Origin: Nitrobacteraceae bacterium AZCC 1564
Lineage (GTDB): Bacteria; Pseudomonadota; Alphaproteobacteria; Rhizobiales; Xanthobacteraceae
Length of the DNA: 64,000 bases
NCBI GenBank assembly: GCA_036924835.1
Contig: JBAGRR010000001.1
Location: forward strand, 4,293,001 to 4,357,000
Reading direction: 5' to 3'
In this document: positions 1 to 9,045 of the stretch, one piece after another
Numbering within the stretch: position 1 is the stretch's first letter
Layout: every line of letters begins with the position of its first letter
The notes under the pieces: generated by a model
Told to the model about the DNA's origin: nothing
Database searches by the model: none
Seen by the model: only the letters and a program-made list of their open reading frames with translations
Made by a program: the position numbers and the translations under genes

Positions 1-1
1 A

Positions 2-1297
2 CTCATGCGGATGTATTGGCAGCCCGCCGCGCTCGTGGACGAGCTCGAGGGCGATCGGCCAATCAAGGCTGTCAAGCTGCTCGGCGAGAACTTCGTGCTC
101 TTTAAGGACGAAAGCGGCCGCTACGGTCTCATGGACCGGGATTGCCCGCACCGCGGCGCCGACCTCGCATTCGGTCGCTTGGAGAATGGCGGTTTGCGTT
201 GTGCATTCCATGGCTGGCTGTTCGATGTTGAAGGCCAGTGCTTAGAGACGCCGGCCGAGCCTGTCGGGTCGTCGTTGTGCAAGAACATCAAGCAGCGCGC
301 TTATCCGGTCGTTTCGAAGGGGGGGATTCTTTGGACGTATCTGGGAGAGGGCGAGCCGCCGGCATTCCCGGAGATCGACTGCTTCGCAGCACCGGACGCC
401 TATACATTTGCTTTCAAGGGGCTGATGAACTGCAACTGGCTGCAGGCCCTTGAGGTCGGTATCGATCCCGCACACGCCTCCTTCCTGCATCGCTTTTTCG
501 AAGACGAGGATACGTCGTCGGCCTACGGCAAGCAGTTCCGCGGTGCGTCCGCTGACAGCGAAATGCCGATGACAAAGATTCTGCGCGAATACGATCGTCC
601 GCTCATCAATGTGGAGCAGACCGAATATGGCCTGCGTCTGATTGCCCTGCGGGAGATCGATGATCAGTGCACGCATGTTCGCGTGACCAATCAGCTGTTC
701 CCGCACGCCTTCGTTATCCCGATGAGCACGGAGATGACGATTACGCAGTGGCATGTGCCGGTGGATGACGAGAATTGCTACTGGTACGCGATCTTTACCA
801 GCTTCACGACGCCGGTCGACAAGAAGAAGATGCGCGAACAGCGGCTCGAGCTCTACGAGCTTCCGGACTATGTTTCGCGCAAGAACAAGTTGAACGATTA
901 CGGTTTCGACCCGCATGAGCAGGCGACTGCCACCTACACTGGCATGGGCGCCGACATTAACGTGCACGATCAGTGGGCCGTTGAATCCATGGGCGCAATT
1001 CAGGATCGCACCCGCGAACATCTTGGCCAATCGGACAAGGCCATCATCCAGTACCGCCGGCTGCTGCGGCAGGAGATCGAGAAGGTGGCTTCCGGCGGCA
1101 AGCCGTTCATGTTCCTAGATGAAGCGCATGCCAAGAGTATTCAGGGGCCCGGAACGATGGATGGTATCGGTCCGACCAAAGGTTGGGAAACATACTGGAT
1201 GGAGGTCGACGTGAAGCGGCGGAGGGGCGCGCCTTGGGCGGCGCCTGTGCCCGCCGATATCGCGCAAAAGGCGCCCCATCTGACGGCTGCCGAGTAA
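2..1297 (+). CDS. Rieske [2Fe-2S] aromatic ring-hydroxylating oxygenase, alpha subunit (5' end outside window)
   Basis: This is a Rieske non-heme iron oxygenase of the phthalate 4,5-dioxygenase / O- and N-demethylase branch, which hydroxylates or dealkylates aromatic substrates using electrons from a separate reductase. Counting from the first in-window ATG (base 5), the Rieske ligands are C47, H49, C66 and H69 (CPHRG and CAFHGW). The mononuclear iron site is D154, H157 and H162 (IDPAHASFLH). The frame is open to the left edge, and the family normally has about 15 more residues before the MRMYWQPAAL segment, so the true start lies upstream. A ligase gene follows after 22 bases. No reductase or ferredoxin is in the window. 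The family call is firm; the substrate is unknown. Confidence 0.9.
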   Translation, partial: LMRMYWQPAALVDELEGDRPIKAVKLLGENFVLFKDESGRYGLMDRDCPHRGADLAFGRLENGGLRCAFHGWLFDVEGQCLETPAEPVGSSLCKNIKQRAYPVVSKGGILWTYLGEGEPPAFPEIDCFAAPDAYTFAFKGLMNCNWLQALEVGIDPAHASFLHRFFEDEDTSSAYGKQFRGASADSEMPMTKILREYDRPLINVEQTEYGLRLIALREIDDQCTHVRVTNQLFPHAFVIPMSTEMTITQWHVPVDDENCYWYAIFTSFTTPVDKKKMREQRLELYELPDYVSRKNKLNDYGFDPHEQATATYTGMGADINVHDQWAVESMGAIQDRTREHLGQSDKAIIQYRRLLRQEIEKVASGGKPFMFLDEAHAKSIQGPGTMDGIGPTKGWETYWMEVDVKRRRGAPWAAPVPADIAQKAPHLTAAE

Positions 1298-1319
1298 GGC
1301 CGCAGCGGAGGACATCGTT

Positions 1320-2756
1320 TTGAGTTTCGTCAAGAAGCACGGCCTTTGGTCCGATGAACAACAGGAGGCGGCGACTCGTCTGCGACGCGTCGCCGAGGAA
1401 AAGAAGCTGGATTCCATCCGGCTATCGTTTCCCGATCAGCACGGCATCCTGCGGGGGAAGACGCTCATCGCGGGCGAAGCGCTGCGGTCGCTCGAAAACG
1501 GCTGTTCGCTCACCACCACGATGCTGGCCAAGGACACTTCGCACCGGACGGTGTTTCCGGTCTTCACCGCCGGCGGTGGTTTCGGCATGACCGAGATGCA
1601 GGGCGCCAGCGACTTCTTGATGGTCCCGGACCCTACAACCTTCAAGGTATTGCCCTGGGCGCCGACGACCGGTTGGTTGCTTTGCGATGCCTATTTCTTG
1701 GATGGCCGTCCCGTGCCGTTTGCCACCCGCGGATTCTACAAGTCGGTTTTGAACCGGCTGGCGGAGCGCGGCTTCGATTTCATGGCGGGGCTCGAAGTTG
1801 AATTCCACATCTTCAAGGTCAACGACCACAAGATGGCGCCGGAGCACGCCGGCCAGCCTGGCGAGCCGCCGGATGTCACGCTTCTGTCTCACGGTTATCA
1901 GTATCTGACGGAGCAGCGCTACGATCAGATAGAGCCTGTTCTGGAGCTGATCCGGCGCGACGTTGTCGCTCTCGGTTTGCCTCTGCGCTCGATGGAAATC
2001 GAGTATGGACCCAGTCAGGCGGAATTTACGTTCCAGCCGACGACTGGTCTGGTGCCCGCGGATACCATGGTGCTGTTCCGCAGTGCCGTAAAGCAGATCG
2101 CGCACCGCCACGGTTATCACGCGACCTTCATGTGCCGGCCGCGCATCCCCAACGTGGTGTCGTCCGGCTGGCATTTGCACCAATCGCTGGTGTCGCGCGT
2201 CAATGGCGAAAATGCCTTCATGTCGAAGGTCCAGACCGAAGATATGTCGGAGCTCGCCAAGGGATATCTCGGCGGATTGCTCGAACATGCGCGCGCCTCG
2301 ACCGTGTTCACTACGCCGACCATCAACGGCTATAAGCGCTATCGGTCTTACTCCCTTGCGCCTGACCGGGCGATCTGGGGCAGGGATAACCGGGGCGTCA
2401 TGATCCGCGTGTTGGGTGGGCCGAATGATCCAGCCACGCGGTTCGAGAACCGGGTCGGCGAGCCCACCGCGAACCCATACCTCTATATGGCGTCTCAGAT
2501 TCTATCAGGTATGGATGGGGTAGATCGCAAACTCGATCCGGGACCCTCGGCCGACACGCCCTACGAGACGAAGGCAAGCCTCTTGCCAAAAACGCTACGC
2601 GAAGCGGTGTTTGCACTGCATGACGACCCATTCTTCCGCAACACAATGGGAAAAGAACTGGTAGACTATTACGTCCACATCAAAAATGCGGAAATCGATC
2701 GCTTCCAGAGCGAAGTGACCGAATGGGAGCAGCGCGAATATTTCGAGATGTTCTGA
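1320..2756 (+). CDS. Glutamine synthetase-like ligase (gamma-glutamylamine synthetase type)
   Basis: The 478-residue product has the glutamine synthetase fold and probably ligates glutamate or a related acid to an amine using ATP. Visible signatures are the beta-grasp segment FPDQHGILRGK near residue 40, the metal-binding EVEFH near 160 and EIEYGPSQAEF near 225, the HLHQSL histidine near 283, and the C-terminal RFENRVGEPTANPYLY block. The start is TTG at 1320, preceded by GGAGG six to ten bases upstream; no better ATG exists near the conserved N-terminus. It follows the Rieske gene at once. GS-like proteins beside Rieske oxygenases are known from aniline degradation (TdnQ/AtdA1), where the amine is gamma-glutamylated before oxidation. 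Whether that applies here is inference. Confidence 0.85.
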   Translation: MSFVKKHGLWSDEQQEAATRLRRVAEEKKLDSIRLSFPDQHGILRGKTLIAGEALRSLENGCSLTTTMLAKDTSHRTVFPVFTAGGGFGMTEMQGASDFLMVPDPTTFKVLPWAPTTGWLLCDAYFLDGRPVPFATRGFYKSVLNRLAERGFDFMAGLEVEFHIFKVNDHKMAPEHAGQPGEPPDVTLLSHGYQYLTEQRYDQIEPVLELIRRDVVALGLPLRSMEIEYGPSQAEFTFQPTTGLVPADTMVLFRSAVKQIAHRHGYHATFMCRPRIPNVVSSGWHLHQSLVSRVNGENAFMSKVQTEDMSELAKGYLGGLLEHARASTVFTTPTINGYKRYRSYSLAPDRAIWGRDNRGVMIRVLGGPNDPATRFENRVGEPTANPYLYMASQILSGMDGVDRKLDPGPSADTPYETKASLLPKTLREAVFALHDDPFFRNTMGKELVDYYVHIKNAEIDRFQSEVTEWEQREYFEMF

Positions 2757-2791
2757 TTGAAATTGAATAAAGTCGCCCGCAGCCAGGCGCT

Positions 2792-2805
2792 GTGTCAGGT
2801 GACAC
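2792..2805. promoter_or_regulatory. Short palindrome ahead of the binding-protein gene
   Basis: GTGTCA and TGACAC form a perfect inverted repeat around a central GG, 15 bases before the ATG at 2820. It could be an operator or a small 5'-UTR hairpin. No regulator can be assigned to it. Confidence 0.3.
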
Positions 2806-2819
2806 GATGAGGGAGTGAG

Positions 2820-3995
2820 ATGAGGAATCCAGCAAAATTACTTTTGGCGTTGGCCGCATTGGGCATGACGAGCGCGACGGCATCGGCAGACGTCATCAAA
2901 GTGGGCGTGATCGGCACAATGTCCGGGCCCTACGCGCTGTTTGGTACCAATTTCAAGAGAGGTATCGATGCGTGGGTGTCTCAGCATGGAAACAAGGTCG
3001 GTAATCACGAGATCCAGTTCATTTATCGTGACGAAGAGGCTCCCAATCCTGCGAAATCCAAGGCCCTTGCGCAGGAGCTGATCGTCAAGGACAAGGTCCA
3101 GTACCTGGCGGGCGTTTATTTCACGCCTAATGCGATGTCGATCGCGCCGCTGCTGGAGGAGTCAAAGACGCCGCTCGTCGTCATGAATGCTGCAACGTCG
3201 GCCATCGTTGAAAAAAGCCCGTACATCGTGCGGACATCATTCACGATGTGGCAGAATACCGTTCCAGCCGCCGAGATCGCCAAAAAGAATGGCGCGAAGA
3301 AAGTCGCGATAGCGGTGAGCGACTACGGCCCGGGCATCGATGCTGAGGCTGCATTCAAGAAGACGTTTGAGGCTGCGGGCGGTACGGTGACGGAAGCGAT
3401 CCGCATGCCGCTGAACACCACGGACTTCAGCCCGATCATGCAGCGGATTAAGGACTCCGGAGCCGATACGATCTTCACGTTTCTCCCGGCGGGGCCGCCG
3501 ACTCTTGGCTTCGTCAAGGCTTACATCGATAACGGTCTGAAGGCTGCCGGCGTGAAGCTGATGTCGACTGGCGACGTCGTCACCGAGCCCGATCTGCCAA
3601 ATATCGGTGACAGCGGCATCGGCATTCTCTCGACCTACCACTACGCCGTTTCTCACGACTCGCCCGAGAACAAGGCGTTCATTGACCAAATGGTGAAGAA
3701 CGGCGGAAAGCTCGACGAAGTGACCATGACATCGGTCGCGGCGTATGACGGTGCACGCTTGATCTACAAGATGATTGAAGCGACTGACGGCCAGCGCGAC
3801 CCGGCGAAGGCAGTCGGTGCTGTGAAGGGCATGAAGTGGGTGAGCCCGCGTGGTCCGGTTTCGATCGATCCCGAGACGCGGCACATTCGGCAGAATGTCT
3901 ACGTTCGCGAGGTCAAGAAGGTGGATGGCAAGCTCATCAACCAGGAAACCCAGACGTTCGATGCGCAGCCTGATTGGGCGCTGAGCAAGAACTAA
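2820..3995 (+). CDS. Branched-chain-type ABC transporter substrate-binding protein
   Basis: This is a 391-residue periplasmic binding protein of the Leu/Ile/Val (Peripla_BP_6) family that delivers ligand to the LivHMGF-type permease encoded at 5719-9042. A Sec signal peptide covers about the first 23 residues (MRNPAKLLLALAALGMTSATASA, written here only as its extent: basic start, Leu/Ala core, cleavage after ASA). The mature protein opens with DVIKVGVIGTMSGPYALFG, the usual first strand and ligand-binding loop. The ATG at 2820 follows GAGGGAG. A clear terminator follows the stop, so the protein can be made in excess over the permease. The ligand is unknown; the neighbours suggest an aromatic amine or amide. 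Confidence 0.9.
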   Translation: MRNPAKLLLALAALGMTSATASADVIKVGVIGTMSGPYALFGTNFKRGIDAWVSQHGNKVGNHEIQFIYRDEEAPNPAKSKALAQELIVKDKVQYLAGVYFTPNAMSIAPLLEESKTPLVVMNAATSAIVEKSPYIVRTSFTMWQNTVPAAEIAKKNGAKKVAIAVSDYGPGIDAEAAFKKTFEAAGGTVTEAIRMPLNTTDFSPIMQRIKDSGADTIFTFLPAGPPTLGFVKAYIDNGLKAAGVKLMSTGDVVTEPDLPNIGDSGIGILSTYHYAVSHDSPENKAFIDQMVKNGGKLDEVTMTSVAAYDGARLIYKMIEATDGQRDPAKAVGAVKGMKWVSPRGPVSIDPETRHIRQNVYVREVKKVDGKLINQETQTFDAQPDWALSKN

Positions 3996-4005
3996 AATTC
4001 GCTTG

Positions 4006-4042
4006 AGGTCTCCGCAGCTGCGCGCTGCGGAGACCTTTTTTA
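4006..4042 (+). terminator. Rho-independent terminator after the binding-protein gene
   Basis: GGTCTCCGCAGC pairs with GCTGCGGAGACC around a five-base loop, giving a GC-rich stem followed by a run of T (ccttttttattttcc). It lies 11 bases after the stop of the binding protein and before the amidohydrolase gene, so downstream genes depend on read-through or their own promoter. Confidence 0.85.
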
Positions 4043-4078
4043 TTTTCCGTAGACTTAGGCATCGGCAGGGACGACGGA

Positions 4079-5710
4079 ATGACGGAGAGTTCAACTTCTC
4101 TGCGCTTGCTCAATGGACGCATCTACCGCTCGGCTTACGATCAATCTCCAGCCGAGGCTCTTTTGGTCCGGAATGATAAGATTGCCTGGGTTGGAGCGGA
4201 GGACGATGCTCCTGCCGCGGATAGGACGTTCGACCTGAAGGGGGCGACCGTCATTCCTGGCCTGACTGATCCTCACATTCACCTGTTTGCCATCGCGAAT
4301 GCGCGGCTGCTGGTGCCCTTGGGGCAGCAACATGCGTCGTCGATCGGTGATGTCCTGGATCGGCTTGCGACGCGCGCGCGTAGCGAGCCAAAAGGCAACT
4401 GGGTTCAGGGCGTGGACTTCGATGAGAACAATCTCGCCGAACATCGCTATCCAACGCGCGATGAAATTGACGCTGCTGTTCCTGATCATCCCGTAATGAT
4501 CCGCCGTTTCTGCGGCCACATCGCCATTCTCAACAGCGCCGCATTGCGAAACCTTGGATTCGACGAGGGATTATCAAACCCCGAGGGCGGCGTTTTCGGC
4601 CGGTTTCCTGATGGCCGTTTGGACGGCAGTGCCATCGAAAGCGCCGCCGAGATGGCATTTCGCGCCATGCCACGAACCGATCGCGCCGTGCTGGCTGAGG
4701 CGCTTCGCCATACGATCGATGATTGCCTGCGGATGGGAATGACAGCAGCCGTGGAGGCTGCGGTGGGGTTCACCAGCGGTTTCGATGAGGAGTTTGCCAT
4801 CTGGCAGCTTCTCCGGCGCAATCAGCCGCACCCTCCGGTGCGGCTTGGTTTCATGCTCCAGCTCGATCCGGAAGAGGCGGCCGAGCGAGGGCTTTCGCCG
4901 GGCCTCGATCCGGATTGGCAGTGTGCAACGCTCAAATACTTCGCCGATGGCATCGTTGGTGGACGCACGGCGGCCGTGAGCGAAGAGTATTGCGACACGC
5001 CGACTCGCGGATTTTTCATGCGTGATGAGGCGGACCTTGAGCGCGTGATCATCGAGGCGCATCGCGGCGGATGGCAGGTGGCCGTACACGCGGTGGGTGA
5101 TCGCGCCATCTCTCATGTGATTGGCGCTTACGAAAAGGCGCAGCAAGCGGCTCCTCGTGATCACGCGCGCCACCGCATTGAACATTTCTTTTGCCCGCCG
5201 GCCGATGGCTTTGAGCGCATGAAGCGACTGGGCGGTGTGATTGTCATGCAGCCGAGTTTTCTGACGCGTATGCGCCGTTCAATCCTCAATGGCTTCGGAG
5301 AGCGTGCTCATCGAAACTATCCCGGCCGCTCAGCCCTCGATGCCGGGGTCAATTATGCCGGGAGCTCTGACGCACCCACGGGACTTACCTCTCCCTGGGC
5401 CGGAATCGCGGACGCGGTCGATCGGGGGGCCGCGGGCGGCGATCCGATCGGGCCGGGCGAAGCGCTGACCGTGCGGCAAGCGATATCGAGCTACACCCAC
5501 GGTGGCGCCTATGCCATGAAGCAGGAAAACTGGCGGGGCGCGCTTGAGCCAGGGATGGCTGCGGATCTGATCGCGCTTGACTGCGATCCATTTACTGCCA
5601 TCAATCCCGATCTTCGAAACACCAACGTAATGATGACGATGGTTCGTGGCCAAGTCCATCACGATGCGATCGGTCAGACCTCCGCGGCAACCGCGGCGGC
5701 GTCCGCCTAG
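4079..5710 (+). CDS. YtcJ-type metal-dependent amidohydrolase (Amidohydro_3)
   Basis: The 543-residue cytosolic hydrolase belongs to the YtcJ branch of the amidohydrolase superfamily, whose members cleave amides, carbamates or formamides. Visible metal-site elements are PGLTDPHIHLFA (HxH, near residue 68), LKYFADGIVGG with the lysine expected to be carboxylated, HAVGDRAI and HRIEHFF histidines, and the catalytic aspartate in AGSSDAPTGLTSPW. It sits between a solute-binding protein and the permease genes, so it probably acts on the imported compound; the GS-like gene upstream raises the option that it removes an N-acyl or gamma-glutamyl group. No signal peptide is seen. The family is sure, the substrate is not. 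Confidence 0.88.
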   Translation: MTESSTSLRLLNGRIYRSAYDQSPAEALLVRNDKIAWVGAEDDAPAADRTFDLKGATVIPGLTDPHIHLFAIANARLLVPLGQQHASSIGDVLDRLATRARSEPKGNWVQGVDFDENNLAEHRYPTRDEIDAAVPDHPVMIRRFCGHIAILNSAALRNLGFDEGLSNPEGGVFGRFPDGRLDGSAIESAAEMAFRAMPRTDRAVLAEALRHTIDDCLRMGMTAAVEAAVGFTSGFDEEFAIWQLLRRNQPHPPVRLGFMLQLDPEEAAERGLSPGLDPDWQCATLKYFADGIVGGRTAAVSEEYCDTPTRGFFMRDEADLERVIIEAHRGGWQVAVHAVGDRAISHVIGAYEKAQQAAPRDHARHRIEHFFCPPADGFERMKRLGGVIVMQPSFLTRMRRSILNGFGERAHRNYPGRSALDAGVNYAGSSDAPTGLTSPWAGIADAVDRGAAGGDPIGPGEALTVRQAISSYTHGGAYAMKQENWRGALEPGMAADLIALDCDPFTAINPDLRNTNVMMTMVRGQVHHDAIGQTSAATAAASA

Positions 5711-5718
5711 GGAGCGTT

Positions 5719-6585
5719 ATGCAGACAATTCTGAGCATTGCGTTTGACGGCCTTGCCTACGGAATGGTGCTGTTCATCATTTCGATCGGGCTGTCGATCA
5801 TGATGGGCCTAATGCGGGTCGTGAATCTCGCCCACGGGGCGTTCGCGATGATCGGCGGCTATCTCGCTTCTTATGCAATGCGCGATCTCGGCATGAATTA
5901 CGCGATTGCGATTATTGCGGCAGTGATCGGAACCATCATCATTTCGATCCCGTTCGAAATTCTGCTCTATCGTCGGATTTACCGGAAATCTGACGCTTTA
6001 ACGCAGTTGCTGCTCACCATCGGCATCACGTTCTTTATTATTGGCATCGCCAATTTCATTCTCGGGCCGACGCTGAAGCCAATTCCATTGCCTGCCGCAT
6101 TAAGTGGTCCGATGGATATCGGCTTTCGCATGGTACCCACACACCGCATCTTCGTCATCGTCTGTGGCGTGATCGCAGCTCTCGCACTTTGGTTTCTCAT
6201 CGACAGAACTGAATTCGGCGTGCGCCTGCGCGCTTCCGTCGACAACAGTGACATGGCTGATTCCCTCGGCATCAGGACCGAGTGGATTTATGCAGCGACC
6301 TTTGCGCTGGCAGTGGGGCTCGGTGCTTTCGGAGGCGTGGTCGGGGCGGAGCTTATGCCGATCGAGCCATTTTACGCGCTCCGCTACATGGTGACGTTTC
6401 TGGTGGTTGTCTCTGTGGGCGGCGCGGGATCGATCACAGGCGCCATTTCGGCATCATTGTTGCTTGGATTGGCTGACACGACAGGAAAATATCTCGCGCC
6501 GGAATATGGTGAGTTCTTCTTCTATCTTGTCGTCATCCTGGTCGTTTTCCTGTTCCCCCGAGGACTGTTCGGGCGGGCCCACTAG
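5719..6585 (+). CDS. livH: LivH-type branched-chain ABC permease
   Basis: This 288-residue inner-membrane permease has about eight hydrophobic helices and the LivH pattern near the start (ISIGLSIMMGLMRVVNLAHG), followed by the GGxGSxxGA loop (VGGAGSITGAISAS) that contacts the ATPases. It begins eight bases after the amidohydrolase stop and runs directly into livM with no gap, so the four permease genes are one transcript. It pairs with the binding protein at 2820. The ligand is not predictable from the permease. Confidence 0.92.
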   Translation: MQTILSIAFDGLAYGMVLFIISIGLSIMMGLMRVVNLAHGAFAMIGGYLASYAMRDLGMNYAIAIIAAVIGTIIISIPFEILLYRRIYRKSDALTQLLLTIGITFFIIGIANFILGPTLKPIPLPAALSGPMDIGFRMVPTHRIFVIVCGVIAALALWFLIDRTEFGVRLRASVDNSDMADSLGIRTEWIYAATFALAVGLGAFGGVVGAELMPIEPFYALRYMVTFLVVVSVGGAGSITGAISASLLLGLADTTGKYLAPEYGEFFFYLVVILVVFLFPRGLFGRAH

Positions 6586-7587
6586 ATGAGCACTTTTTCC
6601 AGATCGGCTGTGATGCGGCTAGAATCCTTTCCTCTCGCGCAAGAAACGCTGGGTATTTTGTCCATCGGTTTCCTTGGCCTCGTGGGCTATCTGATCTTCC
6701 CCGAAGATCTCGCGTTTCTTACACGGCTGATCAGCATCACCTTGCTGGTTTTGTCGCTCGATCTCGTAACGGGGTATTGCGGGGTCGCCACCCTTGGACA
6801 GGCCGTTCTCTACGGCGTCAGTGCGTATGCCGTGGGGAATGCCGCCATCGCGGGTATTGGTGATCCGATCCTGTTGCTTCTGATCGGCTTGGGCGCCGGC
6901 ATTCTCATGGGGCTTGTTTCGGGCGTCCTGATCACGCGGTTTCGCGGTCTCCCGCAACTCGTCTTGTCAATTGCGTTCGGTCAGCTTGTGACCGCGCTGT
7001 GTAACAAGCTCTCGACACTCACGGGCGGAAGTGATGGCTTGGCGGGCATTACACCAGCGCCGGTGTTCGGTATCTTCCACTTTGATATGTACAGCCGCAC
7101 GGCGTTTGTCTTCTCGCTGATCATTCTGGCGATCGTATTCGTCTCGCTGTTGCGCTTTGTCCGTTCGCCGTTCGGCTTGTTATGCCGTGGCATCAGAGAT
7201 GATGATTTGCGGGTGCAGATGATCGGCGCGACCGTCTATCCACGGCTGATCATCATGTATGGCGTTTCCGGTGCCGTCGCAGGCGTCGGCGGCGCATTGA
7301 ACGCGATCACGGCTGGTGTTGTCGGATTAGACAGCGTGGGCTTCGAGCGTTCGGCTGAAGTACTGGTCATGCTGGTGCTCGGCGGTGCCGGAAATCTGTG
7401 GGGTGCCCTGTTCGGCTCGATCATCTTCCAAATCTTTGGACACTATGTGTCGTCGACCAATCCGTTCCATTGGATGACCCTGGTTGGTCTGCTGCTGATC
7501 CTGGTCGTGGTGTTCGTGCCGCGCGGCTTGTCTCACGGCGTTGCGGTTCTGTGGTCAAGGCTGATCAAGCGGGAGGCACGTCAGTGA
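6586..7587 (+). CDS. livM: LivM-type branched-chain ABC permease
   Basis: The 333-residue partner permease has the LivM signature LDLVTGYCGVATLGQAVLYG near residue 60 and a second coupling loop LVLGGAGNLWGALFG near residue 265. Its ATG abuts the livH stop, and its own TGA overlaps the GTG start of livG, the usual sign of translational coupling. It forms the heterodimeric channel with LivH. Confidence 0.92.
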   Translation: MSTFSRSAVMRLESFPLAQETLGILSIGFLGLVGYLIFPEDLAFLTRLISITLLVLSLDLVTGYCGVATLGQAVLYGVSAYAVGNAAIAGIGDPILLLLIGLGAGILMGLVSGVLITRFRGLPQLVLSIAFGQLVTALCNKLSTLTGGSDGLAGITPAPVFGIFHFDMYSRTAFVFSLIILAIVFVSLLRFVRSPFGLLCRGIRDDDLRVQMIGATVYPRLIIMYGVSGAVAGVGGALNAITAGVVGLDSVGFERSAEVLVMLVLGGAGNLWGALFGSIIFQIFGHYVSSTNPFHWMTLVGLLLILVVVFVPRGLSHGVAVLWSRLIKREARQ

Positions 7588-8348
7588 CGGATCTTCTCAA
7601 GCTGGAGGGATTGTCGAAGTCGTTTGGCGGTCTTCACGTCAGCCGCGATATTTCATTTGGTCTTGCCGCCGGCGATCGTGTTGCATTGATCGGGCCGAAC
7701 GGTGCGGGGAAGACGACACTTGTGAACGTCATCTCCGGAGATCTTGAACCCACAGAAGGGCAGCTTTTTCTCAAGGGAGAGAACATCACCCATCTTGGCA
7801 TCACCGGACGCGTCCAGCGCGGCCTCGTTCGCACATTCCAGGTCACGCGGCTGTTCAACAGCCTCACCGCCGCGGAGAACGTGGCGCTCGCAATCATGCA
7901 GCGCCGCGGGATTACACGGCGCGTATTCTCGGTTGCAACCAACAGGCCCGACGTTCGCGAGGAATGGGAGCGGCTCTTAGGCTCGTTGGGCATAGCGCAT
8001 CTGGCAAGATTGCCCGTGTCGAAACTTGCCTACGGTCAACAGCGGCTTCTCGAATTGGCGATCGGCCTTGCGCTGAAGCCGAAGGTTCTTCTGCTCGATG
8101 AACCAGCGGCCGGTGTGCCTCATGACGAAGCGCCAAAAATTCTCGATGCTATTGATCGCCTGCCGCCTGACATCGCAGTGCTGATGATCGAGCACGATAT
8201 GGATCTTGTTTTCCGGTTCGCGAAACGGGTTCTCGTTCTCGCCAATGGCCGGCTCATCTTCGAGGGCACACCTGAGGCCGTGACTGTCGATGCCGAGGTG
8301 CGCCGCGCCTATCTAGGGAGCTATGCCGATGCCCGCCGCACGGCTTGA
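7584..8348 (+). CDS. livG: LivG-type ABC transporter ATP-binding protein
   Basis: This 254-residue ATPase has Walker A GPNGAGKT near residue 38, the signature-like LAYGQQRLLELAIGLAL, Walker B VLLLDEPAAGV and the switch histidine IEHDMD. The start is GTG at 7584, which overlaps the livM stop (GTGA) and has GGGAGG upstream. The open frame extends about 60 codons further 5', but that extension would overlap livM and has no ATPase features. It works with LivF below it. Confidence 0.9.
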   Translation: MTDLLKLEGLSKSFGGLHVSRDISFGLAAGDRVALIGPNGAGKTTLVNVISGDLEPTEGQLFLKGENITHLGITGRVQRGLVRTFQVTRLFNSLTAAENVALAIMQRRGITRRVFSVATNRPDVREEWERLLGSLGIAHLARLPVSKLAYGQQRLLELAIGLALKPKVLLLDEPAAGVPHDEAPKILDAIDRLPPDIAVLMIEHDMDLVFRFAKRVLVLANGRLIFEGTPEAVTVDAEVRRAYLGSYADARRTA

Positions 8349-9042
8349 CGTCGAAGGCCTGAGCGCCGGTTACGGACCAACGCGCATTATCCAGGGCCTA
8401 TCTTTCAATGTCGAAGCCGGGGACAGGCTGGCGATCCTCGGCCGTAACGGCATGGGAAAAACCACGCTGTTGGCGACGCTGATGGGGCTGTCCACGCTCC
8501 ATCACGGGACAGTCAAGGTTGACGATGTCGAGGTAACGGGACGCCGGACATCCGCACGCGCTCATATTGGCGTTGGCTACGTGCCGCAAACGCGTGATGT
8601 CTTCCGGTCGCTGACCGTCGAGGAAAATCTGTCGACGGGCCTGAAGGGACGGCCGCGTTCAGCGCTGGAAGAGGCCTATGAGATGTTTCCGCGGCTCGGC
8701 GAGCGGCGGCGAAACCTTGGAGGGCAATTGTCCGGCGGCGAACAGCAGATGCTGTCCATGGCAAGAACGCTCCTTGGCGAGCCGTCGATCCTGTTGCTGG
8801 ATGAGCCTCTGGAAGGGCTTGCGCCTGTCATCTGTGATGAGCTCATGAACATGATCTCCAACCTGGCCGCATCAGGAAAGATGACCATCCTCCTAGTGGA
8901 GCAGCAAATCGAACGCGCTCTGGACTTTGCCAGCCGCGTGATGATCCTCGAACGCGGGCGCTTGGCCTGGCAGGGCGCTTCCAGCGAACTGAAGTCAGAT
9001 CGCGCGCTGGTAGACCGGCTGCTCGGCGTGGGAATCCACTGA
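8323..9042 (+). CDS. livF: LivF-type ABC transporter ATP-binding protein
   Basis: The 239-residue second ATPase has Walker A GRNGMGKTT, the canonical signature LSGGEQQMLSMARTL, Walker B ILLLDEPLEGLAP and a LVEQQ switch region. It overlaps the end of livG by 26 bases; a second ATG at 8329 is an equally possible start. It is the last gene of the first Liv operon, and its stop lies three bases from the end of the convergent LysR gene. Confidence 0.9.
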   Translation: MPMPAARLDVEGLSAGYGPTRIIQGLSFNVEAGDRLAILGRNGMGKTTLLATLMGLSTLHHGTVKVDDVEVTGRRTSARAHIGVGYVPQTRDVFRSLTVEENLSTGLKGRPRSALEEAYEMFPRLGERRRNLGGQLSGGEQQMLSMARTLLGEPSILLLDEPLEGLAPVICDELMNMISNLAASGKMTILLVEQQIERALDFASRVMILERGRLAWQGASSELKSDRALVDRLLGVGIH

Positions 9043-9045
9043 ACT

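Noticed and set aside
242-1030. Long minus-strand open frame (262 codons) inside the Rieske gene
   Set aside because: It is antisense to an unambiguous Rieske oxygenase, has no family motifs, and reflects GC-rich codon bias.
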